Positions 1-6,097 of a stretch of DNA of 7,088 nucleotides are shown piece after piece. The position numbers and the translations under genes are program-made. Under the pieces are notes generated by a model. It did not search any database, was not told where the DNA came from, and saw nothing but the letters and a program-made list of their open reading frames with translations. The stretch comes from Deinococcales bacterium (lineage in GTDB: Bacteria; Deinococcota; Deinococci; Deinococcales; Deinococcaceae), in NCBI GenBank assembly GCA_025359705.1, contig JANYFS010000359.1, forward strand, positions 1-7,088. The letters are read 5' to 3'. The number at the start of each line of letters is the position of its first letter. Positions within the stretch are counted from its first letter, which is position 1.

Positions 1-1183
1 CGAAAATCCCACGGTTTCCAATTACCTCATCGATGCCTATAACAGTTATATCGACATGGGCGTGGATGCATTCCGCATCGATACGGTCAAGCACATCTCG
101 AGGTTGACCTTCAATAAAGTGTTTAACCCTGCCTTTAAAGCACGCGGTGGACAGAACTTCTTTATGTTTGGCGAAGTGGCCACCCGTTACCGCCAAGTGT
201 GGAACAACGGTATTCCTGCGGTGTCCACCCCGTTTTATACTTGGGCCGAAAGCCAAAGTTACCCTTGGAGTACCAGCAACCGCCTGATCAACGAGGCATC
301 CACCGCCCAGCATTGGAACGACAACATTAGCACCAGTAACCAACCCTCGAGCCAGAACCATTACCTGAACGGCAACAGCTACCGCCCTGTCAACACTGCC
401 ATCCAATCGGGCCTAAATGTGATCGACTTTCCGATGCACTGGAACTTTACCAACGCTCGAGACGCATTTGGGGTGGCCTTGGGCGGCGACAACACCTACT
501 CGGATGCCACTTGGAATGTGACCTATGTGGACAGCCACGACTATGCCCCCGATACTGCTCCCGAAAATCAGCGCTTCAACCAGCCCCAAGATGTCTGGGC
601 CGAGAACCTGAGCCTGATGTTCAGCTTCCGTGGCATTCCCACGCTGTACTACGGTTCGGAAATCGAGTTCAAAAAAGGCATGGTCATCGACGTTGGCCCC
701 AACAAACCCCTCGAGCAGACAGGGCGGGCCTACTTTGGTAACCAGATTTCAGGAACGGTCAATACCGCAGGCTTTGGCAAATACAGTGGCGCAACCGGCA
801 ACCTCTCGAGCGCCCTCGAGTACCCCTTGGCCCAGCACATCCGCCAGCTCAACCTGATCCGCCGTGCAGTTCCCGCCTTGCAAAAAGGCCAATACAGTGT
901 GGACGGGGTAACGGGCGGGGCCATGGCCTTCAAGCGCCGCTTTACCAGCAGCACCGTAGACAGCTTTGCACTCGTGGCGGTTTCGGGAGATGCCACCTTC
1001 AGCGGGGTTCCGAACGGAACCTATACCGATGCCGTTACGGGGGATGTCAAAAATGTAAGCAACGGGACTTTGACTGCCAACGCTGCGGGCAAAGGCAACC
1101 TGCGGGTTTATGTGCTAAGTACCGCCCTGACCAATGCGCCTGGCAAAGTGGTAGACCGTGCAGGATTGACCTATTTGAAATAA
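1..1183 (+). CDS. GH13 alpha-amylase-type glycoside hydrolase, C-terminal part (5' truncated by window edge)
   Basis: The reading frame is open from the window's left edge (first full codon at base 2) to TAA at 1181-1183, giving 393 visible residues. The start, any signal peptide and GH13 conserved region I lie outside. Region II is GVDAFRIDTVKH (fragment residues 20-31), whose Asp27 is the expected catalytic nucleophile. Region III is FMFGEVA, with Glu58 as the general acid. Region IV is YVDSHD, with His179-Asp180 as the transition-state-stabilising pair. GIPTLYYGSE follows, a typical late barrel motif, and the last 100 or so residues fit the beta-sandwich domain C. The family hydrolyses alpha-1,4-glucosidic bonds of starch or maltodextrins, usually outside the cell. 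All catalytic residues in view are intact, so the gene looks functional. Exact specificity (alpha-amylase, cyclomaltodextrinase or glucanotransferase) cannot be decided from this fragment. A terminator begins 17 nt after the stop. Confidence 0.9.
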   Translation, partial: ENPTVSNYLIDAYNSYIDMGVDAFRIDTVKHISRLTFNKVFNPAFKARGGQNFFMFGEVATRYRQVWNNGIPAVSTPFYTWAESQSYPWSTSNRLINEASTAQHWNDNISTSNQPSSQNHYLNGNSYRPVNTAIQSGLNVIDFPMHWNFTNARDAFGVALGGDNTYSDATWNVTYVDSHDYAPDTAPENQRFNQPQDVWAENLSLMFSFRGIPTLYYGSEIEFKKGMVIDVGPNKPLEQTGRAYFGNQISGTVNTAGFGKYSGATGNLSSALEYPLAQHIRQLNLIRRAVPALQKGQYSVDGVTGGAMAFKRRFTSSTVDSFALVAVSGDATFSGVPNGTYTDAVTGDVKNVSNGTLTANAAGKGNLRVYVLSTALTNAPGKVVDRAGLTYLK

Positions 1184-1200
1184 GTTGTTTTGTGCTGTGC

Positions 1201-1233
1201 AAAAAAAGTCCCCCCTCGAGCGGGGGCTTTTTT
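1201..1233 (+). terminator. Rho-independent terminator of the amylase gene
   Basis: A run of C at 1210-1215 pairs with GGGGG at 1222-1226, and six T follow at 1228-1233. An upstream A-run (1201-1207) could extend the stem by pairing with the T-tract. The loop region contains the palindrome CTCGAG (1215-1220). The hairpin lies just after the amylase stop codon, so it probably ends that transcript and separates it from the next plus-strand gene. Confidence 0.85.
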
Positions 1234-1239
1234 GTTGGC

Positions 1240-1285
1240 CTCGAGCCTATCCCAAACACATCTTTCCAGAATTTCGGCGCTCGAG
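1240..1285. repeat. Degenerate 46-bp direct repeat, copy 1
   Basis: This segment matches 1371-1415 at roughly 35 of 46 positions by hand alignment. It opens with CTCGAGCCTATCC, identical in both copies. A diverged middle follows, then a shared AGAATT, and it closes with GCTCGAG. Both ends are thus CTCGAG palindromes. The segment is non-coding. It may be a dispersed intergenic element or a local duplication; the window alone cannot tell. Confidence 0.6.
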
Positions 1286-1304
1286 GGCCGCGTTACCTTT
1301 TTTG

Positions 1305-1345
1305 GATTAGTCTAATCACGATTAGTCTAATTACGATTAGATTAG
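1305..1345. repeat. 15-bp palindromic tandem repeat, possible operator
   Basis: Two 15-bp units, GATTAGTCTAATCAC (1305-1319) and GATTAGTCTAATTAC (1320-1334), differ at one base. A partial third unit, GATTAGATTAG, follows (1335-1345). Each unit holds a dyad: GATTAG and CTAATC around a central T, perfect in the first unit. GATTAG therefore occurs four times within 41 bp. The array lies between the two 46-bp repeats and about 85 bp upstream of the -10 box of the next gene. Repeated dyads of this size suit binding of a dimeric regulator, but no regulator is identified. A purely structural role is equally open. Confidence 0.6.
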
Positions 1346-1370
1346 CCCCTCGAGTTACATTTTTACCTAT

Positions 1371-1415
1371 CTCGAGCCTATCCTAGAAACATTTTTTAGA
1401 ATTCTCCCGCTCGAA
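1371..1415. repeat. Degenerate direct repeat, copy 2
   Basis: This is the second copy of the element at 1240-1285. It starts with the same 13 bases, keeps the internal AGAATT and ends in GCTCGAA, one base off CTCGAG. It is one base shorter in the T-rich middle. It ends 14 bp before the -10 box at 1430-1435, so it covers the place where a -35 element would sit. Confidence 0.6.
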
Positions 1416-1429
1416 GGAATTGCTTTGGG

Positions 1430-1435
1430 TATAAT
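1430..1435 (+). promoter_or_regulatory. TATAAT -10 box of a leaderless transcript
   Basis: A perfect TATAAT ends 6 nt before the ATG at 1442, so transcription should begin at or within a base or two of the start codon. The nearest purine-rich stretch, AAGGAA at 1414-1419, lies upstream of the -10 box and cannot act as a ribosome binding site. The 17-bp-spaced -35 position (CCGCTC) does not resemble TTGACA, so the promoter may be weak or need an activator. Leaderless mRNAs with this geometry are well described in Deinococcus. Confidence 0.75.
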
Positions 1436-1441
1436 TTCGGC

Positions 1442-2017
1442 ATGGCGAAAAAACCAGCGGTGATCTATCAGCTCAAAATCCAGCTCCAAGGCTCCAAGCC
1501 CCCAATTTGGCGCAGAGTAGAAGTGTTGTCCGACATTACTCTGGATACCTTCCACGAGGTTATTCAAGCGGTAATGGGTTGGGACGATTCACACTTGCAT
1601 AATTTCGAGCAAAATGACCGTATCTTTGAACTTGATAATGATTTTATGAGCGATGGATTTGATATGGAAAGCGAAGACGAATCTAAATTCACCCTCGAGC
1701 AACTTTTAACTGCTCCCAAAGAAAAGCTCGAGTATACCTATGATTTTGGCGACAGTTGGGATCATACCATCACCCTCGAGAAAATCTTGGAACCAGATGC
1801 AAAGGTGCAGTATCCACGGTGTGCCAAGGGTAAAAATGCCTGTCCGCCCGACGATTGTGGTGGAATTTGGGGCTATTACGAAATGCTCGAGGCGATTAAA
1901 GATCCCGAACACCCCGACCATGAAGATATGACCGAATGGCTCGAGGGGGTCTTTGATCCTCTTGAATTTGACCTCGAGAAAGCCAATTTTAGATTACAAA
2001 ATGCGTTCAAACTTTAA
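1442..2017 (+). CDS. Plasmid pRiA4b ORF-3 family protein
   Basis: This 191-residue protein matches the pRiA4b ORF-3-like domain over nearly its full length. Visible family motifs are YQLKIQL at the N-terminus, PIWRR (21-25), MGWDDSHLHNF (45-55), YDFGDSWDH (100-108), CPPDDCGG (134-141) followed by GYYE, and a C-terminal FDPLEFDLEKAN. The domain is found in stand-alone proteins on plasmids and chromosomes and near mobile elements. Its biochemical role is not established to my knowledge, so I assign none. The protein is acidic, with no signal peptide or membrane segment, so probably cytoplasmic. The ATG at 1442 is supported by the leaderless promoter and by the usual family N-terminus. The gene is about 45 percent GC by hand count, below its neighbours, and carries the only two Leu-Glu pairs in the window not spelled CTCGAG, hinting at acquisition. 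It has six CTCGAG sites all the same. Confidence 0.85.
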   Translation: MAKKPAVIYQLKIQLQGSKPPIWRRVEVLSDITLDTFHEVIQAVMGWDDSHLHNFEQNDRIFELDNDFMSDGFDMESEDESKFTLEQLLTAPKEKLEYTYDFGDSWDHTITLEKILEPDAKVQYPRCAKGKNACPPDDCGGIWGYYEMLEAIKDPEHPDHEDMTEWLEGVFDPLEFDLEKANFRLQNAFKL

Positions 2018-2167
2018 ATATTTCCAATTTGAATTTTAATCATGGAGTTCTTTGGTTAAAATAGTGCCAATTTATCTTTTAGAAAATACTTATTGCTACT
2101 TCGCTAGGTTGGGTATCTTACTCGAGGGTAAGAAAAAGAGTGTTTGGCTCGAGATTTTTTAATTTGT

Positions 2168-2214
2168 TGCAAAAAATGAAAAACCCTCTCGAGCTGAGAG
2201 GGCATTTTTTTGCA
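2168..2214. terminator. Two-way terminator between the convergent pRiA4b-like gene and miaB
   Basis: The inner stem pairs CCCTCTC (2184-2190) with GAGAGGG (2196-2202) around a 5-nt loop. An outer stem can pair TGCAAAAAATG (2168-2178) with the CA-T7-GCA stretch (2203-2214). Five unpaired A remain on the left. On the plus strand the hairpin is followed by seven T (2205-2211); on the minus strand it is followed by TTTTT. It lies 11 bp past the miaB stop (outer stem) and about 150 bp past the plus-strand gene. CTCGAG occupies 2188-2193 across stem and loop. The remaining intergenic sequence, 2018-2167, is AT-rich, with no gene that I can support. Confidence 0.85.
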
Positions 2215-2225
2215 CCCAAAACTTT

Positions 2226-3608
2226 TTACAACATCGGCAAAGGACTACTCAGCGCAGCAGCCTCGGGCAAATGGCCCAAGATAGGCTCGAGGACCTGGCC
2301 TTGGGCATCAATAAATTTGGCATTGAATTGGTGTGGGGTGACTTGCTCGACCCGCACGGTATAAATGCCCGCTTGCTCGAAGCCAGGGACTTTGGGAACG
2401 ATGGTGGCGTGCTGGCCCCGTGTGTGGCCCTCGAGGTAGTCGGGGTTGAAGGCATCCCCACGCAATAAAACCTCCACATCTTTGCCCAAAAAGCGGCGGT
2501 TTTGTTTGAGCGACCAGTCTTTTTGTTTTTGAATCAGGCGCTCGAGGCGTTCGGTTTTTACCGCTCGAGGCAGGTCTTCAAAATGGGTATAGCTGGGGGT
2601 TCCTGGGCGGGCGCTGTAGATGAACATATAGGCGTTGTCGTAGCCCACTTCATCGTATAAGGATAAGGTTTCTTGGAAATCTTCTTCGGTTTCGCCAGGA
2701 AAACCCACGATGATGTCGGTAAACAGCACCACTTCGGGAATCCATTTTTTGATGGCATCAATATGCTCGAGGTACTTTTCGCGGTTGTATTCGCGGGCCA
2801 TGCGGCGCAATACTTTGCTCGAGCCACTTTGCACCGGTAAATGCACAAACTCGCAAACCGCAGGGGTCTCAGCAATGGCTTGAGCCACATCCTCGGTAAA
2901 GTTCATCGGGTGGCTGGTGGTGAATTTGATGCGGCGAATCCCACTGCTGCCCACCATCCGCAAAAGCTCGGCAAAGGAGGGGGTTCCCGCTACCCGCTGG
3001 CCTTGGTCGATGCCATACGAATTGACATTCTGGCCCAGCAAAGTGACTTCTTGCACGCCCGCGCCCAGCAGCATATCCAACTCGCGCAGGATGTGGTCGG
3101 GGCTGCGGCTGACCTGCGGCCCACGGGTAGTTGGCACAATGCAGTAGGTGCAGCGGTGGTCACAGCCGCGCATGATGGTCAGGTGGGCTTGCAGCTTGTC
3201 TTGGGGTGGCGGCGGGATATAGTCGTGCAGCTCTTGGCGGAAATGCAAACTCCAGAAGCGCCCATTTTGCTCGAGGGCTTTGGGTATATCCAGAATCGCG
3301 CCTGGGCCAATCAGAATATCCACTTCAAACTTGCGGGCAATCTGTTGGCCTTCCTCGAGCTGCGCCAAACAACCCATCATGCCCACCACCAGGGGGCGGC
3401 GGCTTTTTTCGATGCGGAGTTTACCCAGCAGGCTACGGACTTTATCCACGGGTTTTCCGCGCACCGCGCAGGTGTTCAGCAGCACCAAATTGGCTTCATC
3501 CACCGAATCCACCAGATCGATACCCATCGAGACGAGTTGGCTTTGCACCATGTGGCTGTCGTACTCGTTCATTTGGCAGCCGAAGGTGATGATATGTGCT
3601 TTGGTCAT
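2226..3608 (-). CDS. miaB: tRNA-2-methylthio-N6-dimethylallyladenosine synthase MiaB
   Basis: MiaB is a radical SAM methylthiotransferase that adds the 2-methylthio group to i6A at position 37 of tRNAs reading UNN codons. The 460 residues show the full family layout. The N-terminal MTTase domain has its three cluster cysteines at Cys11 (GCQMNEYD), Cys47 (NTCAVRG) and Cys80 (MMGCLAQ). The radical SAM cluster motif is CDHRCTYC with Cys149, Cys153 and Cys156. [10 protein letters not shown] (190-199) and [11 protein letters not shown] (301-311) follow, and a C-terminal TRAM domain covers about 370-435 ([16 protein letters not shown]). The last 20 or so residues are a proline- and leucine-rich tail. 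Length is normal for the family. The ATG at 3608 is supported by AAAGGAG at 3620-3626, 11 nt upstream, and by the usual N-terminus. A strong hairpin terminator lies between purL and this gene. A long plus-strand open frame across this gene is only its antisense shadow. Confidence 0.96.
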   Translation of the reverse strand: MTKAHIITFGCQMNEYDSHMVQSQLVSMGIDLVDSVDEANLVLLNTCAVRGKPVDKVRSLLGKLRIEKSRRPLVVGMMGCLAQLEEGQQIARKFEVDILIGPGAILDIPKALEQNGRFWSLHFRQELHDYIPPPPQDKLQAHLTIMRGCDHRCTYCIVPTTRGPQVSRSPDHILRELDMLLGAGVQEVTLLGQNVNSYGIDQGQRVAGTPSFAELLRMVGSSGIRRIKFTTSHPMNFTEDVAQAIAETPAVCEFVHLPVQSGSSKVLRRMAREYNREKYLEHIDAIKKWIPEVVLFTDIIVGFPGETEEDFQETLSLYDEVGYDNAYMFIYSARPGTPSYTHFEDLPRAVKTERLERLIQKQKDWSLKQNRRFLGKDVEVLLRGDAFNPDYLEGHTRGQHATIVPKVPGFEQAGIYTVRVEQVTPHQFNAKFIDAQGQVLEPILGHLPEAAALSSPLPML

Positions 3609-3646
3609 AGTAAGAGTCGCTCCTTTGTACTTGGGACTCGAGCGGC

Positions 3647-3677
3647 AAAAAATTCCCCACGGGTGAGGTGGGGAATT
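3647..3677 (-). terminator. Rho-independent terminator after purL, upstream of miaB
   Basis: A perfect 10-bp inverted repeat, AATTCCCCAC (3651-3660) and GTGGGGAATT (3668-3677), encloses a 7-nt loop. Six A at 3647-3652 give a TTTTTT tail on the minus strand. The plus strand has no T-run after the hairpin, so the signal is one-directional. It lies 58 bp past the purL stop and 42 bp before the miaB start. It could be a plain purL terminator or, if miaB is transcribed from further up, an attenuator in the miaB leader. Confidence 0.88.
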
Positions 3678-3735
3678 CCAGCCAAGACGTTATTTTACTT
3701 CAAAAATACGGTGCAAAAAAGGGTTTTGGGAAGGT

Positions 3736-6033
3736 TTAGCCCATCACCGCACGCAGGGGCGCTTCAAAAGTGGTCTTCAACTCCTCGAGGGTGGCAGACA
3801 TCAAAATACGCACTTCCTCTTGCTCCTCGAGGTTTTCCGAGATCACCAGTTCATCTCCAGAAACAGTTCCCAAAGTTTGGAAGTCGATTTCGGCCTGATC
3901 CAAGATACCCAAAACTTCTTCGTAGTCGTTGTAATGCACTGCAATCACAATCCTGGATTGGGCTTCACCAAACAAAACCGCATCCACCCTCGAGACTCCA
4001 TCCAGCTCGAGGTCGATGGCGACTTCTGCGCCCAAATTGCCCGAGATACACATTTCAGCGAGGGTGATGGCAAGGCCGCCGTCTGATACATCGTGGGCGG
4101 TGTCGCATAACCCCCTCGAGATCAGCGAGATTACGGTGTCTTGCACTTTTTTCTCGTACTGAAGATCCAGTTTGGGAACCTGCCCCGCCTCGAGGCCAAA
4201 AATGCTCTCGAGGTACTGAGAGGCTCCCAGTTCGTCGGTGTTGGCTCCCAGCAGCAGGATCAAATCGCCTTCGCGTTTGAAGCCTTGGGTGGCCCGTTTG
4301 GAGATATCCGCCAGCACCCCAACCATGCCGATGGTGGGGGTAGGGTGAATGGCGACGGTGCGTTTGCCGCCGTCGGGCGCGGTTTCGGTGTACTGGTTGT
4401 ACAGACTGACGTTTCCGCCGGTTACGGGAGTGTCCAGTACCAAACAGGCGGCGGCGATACCATCGGTGGCTTTTTGCAACTGGTAATAGACTTCGGGCAA
4501 ATGCGGGTTGCCAAAGTTCAGATTATCGGTGATGGCAAGTGGTCTAGCTCCCACGCAGGCCAAGTTGCGGGCAGCCTCGGCAACCGCACTGGCAGCGCCA
4601 ACGTAGGGGTCGAGGTAAACCCAGCGCGGGTTGCAATCGGAGGTGGCAGCCACGCCTTTGGTGGTTCCTTTGATCCGCAGCACCGCAGCATCGGCGGCCC
4701 CAGGCAGCACTACGGTATTGGTCATGACTTGGTGGTCGTAGCGCTCGAAAATGGGGCGTTTGGAAGCGATGCTAGGGTGGGACAACAGCTCGAGCCAGAC
4801 TTTTTTTAGATCGCTTGGGATGGGAGCATTGCTTTCATTGATCTCGAGTTCGCGTTTGGCAATAATCTCGAGCGATTCCACACCCTCTCGAGTATATTTA
4901 GGGGCCTCGTTGAGCGCAGCCACGGGCATATCGCCCACCACTTCGCCGTGCCAGTACAGGCGGTACATGTTGTGATCGGCAACCTCGCCAATCTCCACCA
5001 CCTCGAGTTCAAACTTCTCGAGCAGTTTAAACATCTCGGCTTCTTTGCCAGGCACAGGAACCAAAATCATGCGCTCTTGCGATTCGGACAGGCACATTTC
5101 CATGGGAACCATGCCTTCTTCGCGGCACGGCACTTTATCCAGATACAAATTTACCCCCAAACCCGCACGGTAGGCCATCTCGGTGGTACTCGAGACCAGA
5201 CCCGCCGCGCCCATGTCTTGCACTCCTGCCACCACACCCGCTTGGATCACCGCCAAAGTCGCCTCGAGCAGCAGTTTTTCCATAAAAGGGTCGCCCACCT
5301 GCACCGCTGGGCGATCTGCTTGTGAAGCATCCGACAAATCCGCCGAGGCAAAGACCGCCCCCCCCAACCCGTCACGGCCCGTTTTGGAGCCGACATAGAT
5401 GATCTTGTTGCCCACTGCGCCCATGGTTCCCTTGGACAATTCTTCGTGCTTCATCAGACCGAGGGCCATCACATTGACCAAAGGGTTTTCCTCGAAGCTC
5501 TTGTGAAAGGTCACTTCGCCGCCCACGGTGGGAACCCCGATGCAGTTGCCATAGTGCGAAATCCCTTCGACCACACCGTGCAGCAAGAACTGGGTGCGTT
5601 TGCTGGAGAGTTCACCAAAACGCAGTGAATCCAGTACCGCAAAAGGCCGCGCTCCCATCGCAAAAATATCGCGCAGGATGCCGCCTACCCCTGTGGCTGC
5701 ACCTTGGAAGGGTTCCACTGCGCTGGGGTGGTTATGGGATTCCATTTTGAAGGCCACCGCGTAGCCCTCGCCAATGTCCACCACACCCGCGTTTTCGCCC
5801 GGGCCTTGCAGAACCTGTGGCCCCGTGGTGGGGAATTTGCTAAATAGTGGCCTCGAGTTTTTATAGCCGCAGTGTTCCGACCACATCGCCCCAAAAATAG
5901 CAGCCTCGAGTGCATTGGGTACTCGGCCCATGTTTTCGGTAACAAGATCAAATTCCTCGAGGGTAAGGCCAAAGGTGCTGGCGCGGTCACGTAAAGATTG
6001 GGTTTGGGGAATATGGGATGGGGCTTGGGTCAT
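3736..6033 (-). CDS. purL: Phosphoribosylformylglycinamidine synthase subunit PurL
   Basis: PurL is the synthetase subunit of FGAM synthase. It converts FGAR, ATP and ammonia delivered by PurQ into FGAM in the fourth step of de novo purine synthesis, in the cytoplasm with PurQ and PurS. At 765 residues it is of the small, bacterial type. Motifs in order: MWSEHCGYKNSR (50-61); FKMESHNHPS (95-104), which carries family-conserved histidines; GAATGVGGILRD (111-122); DMGAAGL (273-279); TSDCNP (464-469); NLNFGNP (504-510); DVSDGGLA (648-655); FGEAQSR (688-694). These are the two tandem AIRS-like halves, both intact. The start at 6033 is chosen because AAGGAAG (6040-6046) lies 6 nt upstream. An in-frame ATG at 6060 would add nine residues (MHGRRRKFV) but has no ribosome binding site. 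purQ lies upstream, separated by a TPR gene. The protein resembles Deinococcus PurL as I recall it. Confidence 0.96.
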   Translation of the reverse strand: MTQAPSHIPQTQSLRDRASTFGLTLEEFDLVTENMGRVPNALEAAIFGAMWSEHCGYKNSRPLFSKFPTTGPQVLQGPGENAGVVDIGEGYAVAFKMESHNHPSAVEPFQGAATGVGGILRDIFAMGARPFAVLDSLRFGELSSKRTQFLLHGVVEGISHYGNCIGVPTVGGEVTFHKSFEENPLVNVMALGLMKHEELSKGTMGAVGNKIIYVGSKTGRDGLGGAVFASADLSDASQADRPAVQVGDPFMEKLLLEATLAVIQAGVVAGVQDMGAAGLVSSTTEMAYRAGLGVNLYLDKVPCREEGMVPMEMCLSESQERMILVPVPGKEAEMFKLLEKFELEVVEIGEVADHNMYRLYWHGEVVGDMPVAALNEAPKYTREGVESLEIIAKRELEINESNAPIPSDLKKVWLELLSHPSIASKRPIFERYDHQVMTNTVVLPGAADAAVLRIKGTTKGVAATSDCNPRWVYLDPYVGAASAVAEAARNLACVGARPLAITDNLNFGNPHLPEVYYQLQKATDGIAAACLVLDTPVTGGNVSLYNQYTETAPDGGKRTVAIHPTPTIGMVGVLADISKRATQGFKREGDLILLLGANTDELGASQYLESIFGLEAGQVPKLDLQYEKKVQDTVISLISRGLCDTAHDVSDGGLAITLAEMCISGNLGAEVAIDLELDGVSRVDAVLFGEAQSRIVIAVHYNDYEEVLGILDQAEIDFQTLGTVSGDELVISENLEEQEEVRILMSATLEELKTTFEAPLRAVMG

Positions 6034-6039
6034 TACAAA

Positions 6040-6046
6040 CTTCCTT
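6040..6046 (-). promoter_or_regulatory. Ribosome binding site that decides the purL start
   Basis: The minus strand reads AAGGAAG, then 6 nt, then ATG at 6033. This favours a 765-residue PurL over the 774-residue version starting at the in-frame ATG at 6060, which has no Shine-Dalgarno sequence. Confidence 0.75.
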
Positions 6047-6072
6047 CTTCGACCATGCATACTGCTGGCACG

Positions 6073-6078
6073 ATTATA
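6073..6078 (-). promoter_or_regulatory. Candidate -10 box (TATAAT) for purL
   Basis: The minus strand reads a perfect TATAAT 39 nt upstream of the chosen purL ATG and 19 bp past the stop of the TPR gene. Transcription would start near 6066, giving a leader of about 30 nt that contains the ribosome binding site. No good -35 hexamer sits at 17 bp; TTGAGA (6101-6106) is 22 bp away, too far. There is no terminator between the TPR gene and purL, so this would add to read-through from upstream. Confidence 0.55.
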
Positions 6079-6097
6079 GTGATCTTGCTTATTTGGG

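Noticed and set aside
1305..1345. CRISPR array
   Set aside because: Units are 15 bp, directly adjacent with no spacers, and no cas gene is present.
1192..1386. Small plus-strand open frame across the amylase terminator and the repeats
   Set aside because: It runs through a terminator hairpin and the palindromic repeats, has no ribosome binding site, and its protein (SLITISLITIRL) merely translates the GATTAG repeat.
1240..1415. Insertion sequence
   Set aside because: The flanking repeats are direct and degenerate, the interior has no transposase or remnant, and no target duplication is evident.
2116..2133. Inverted repeat TCTTAC/GTAAGA around TCGAGG as a terminator
   Set aside because: The stem is only 6 bp and mostly A/T, with no T-run after it on either strand; it probably arises from the CTCGAG palindrome in its centre.
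2057..2211. Possible small RNA: TAAAAT at 2057-2062 with the two-way terminator as its 3' end
   Set aside because: The -35 position is not convincing (TTGAAT is 22 bp away), the AT-rich context gives such boxes by chance, and the terminator is already explained by the flanking convergent genes.
2841..4067. Plus-strand open frame of 408 codons antisense to miaB and purL
   Set aside because: It overlaps two clear minus-strand genes and the terminator between them, has no recognisable domain, and has a composition (His, Gln, Ala, Arg-rich) typical of an antisense shadow.
4141..4809. Plus-strand open frame of 222 codons within purL
   Set aside because: It lies wholly antisense to conserved purL sequence. 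Its low-complexity Gly/Val/Gln-rich translation reflects the purL codon pattern; no domain is seen.
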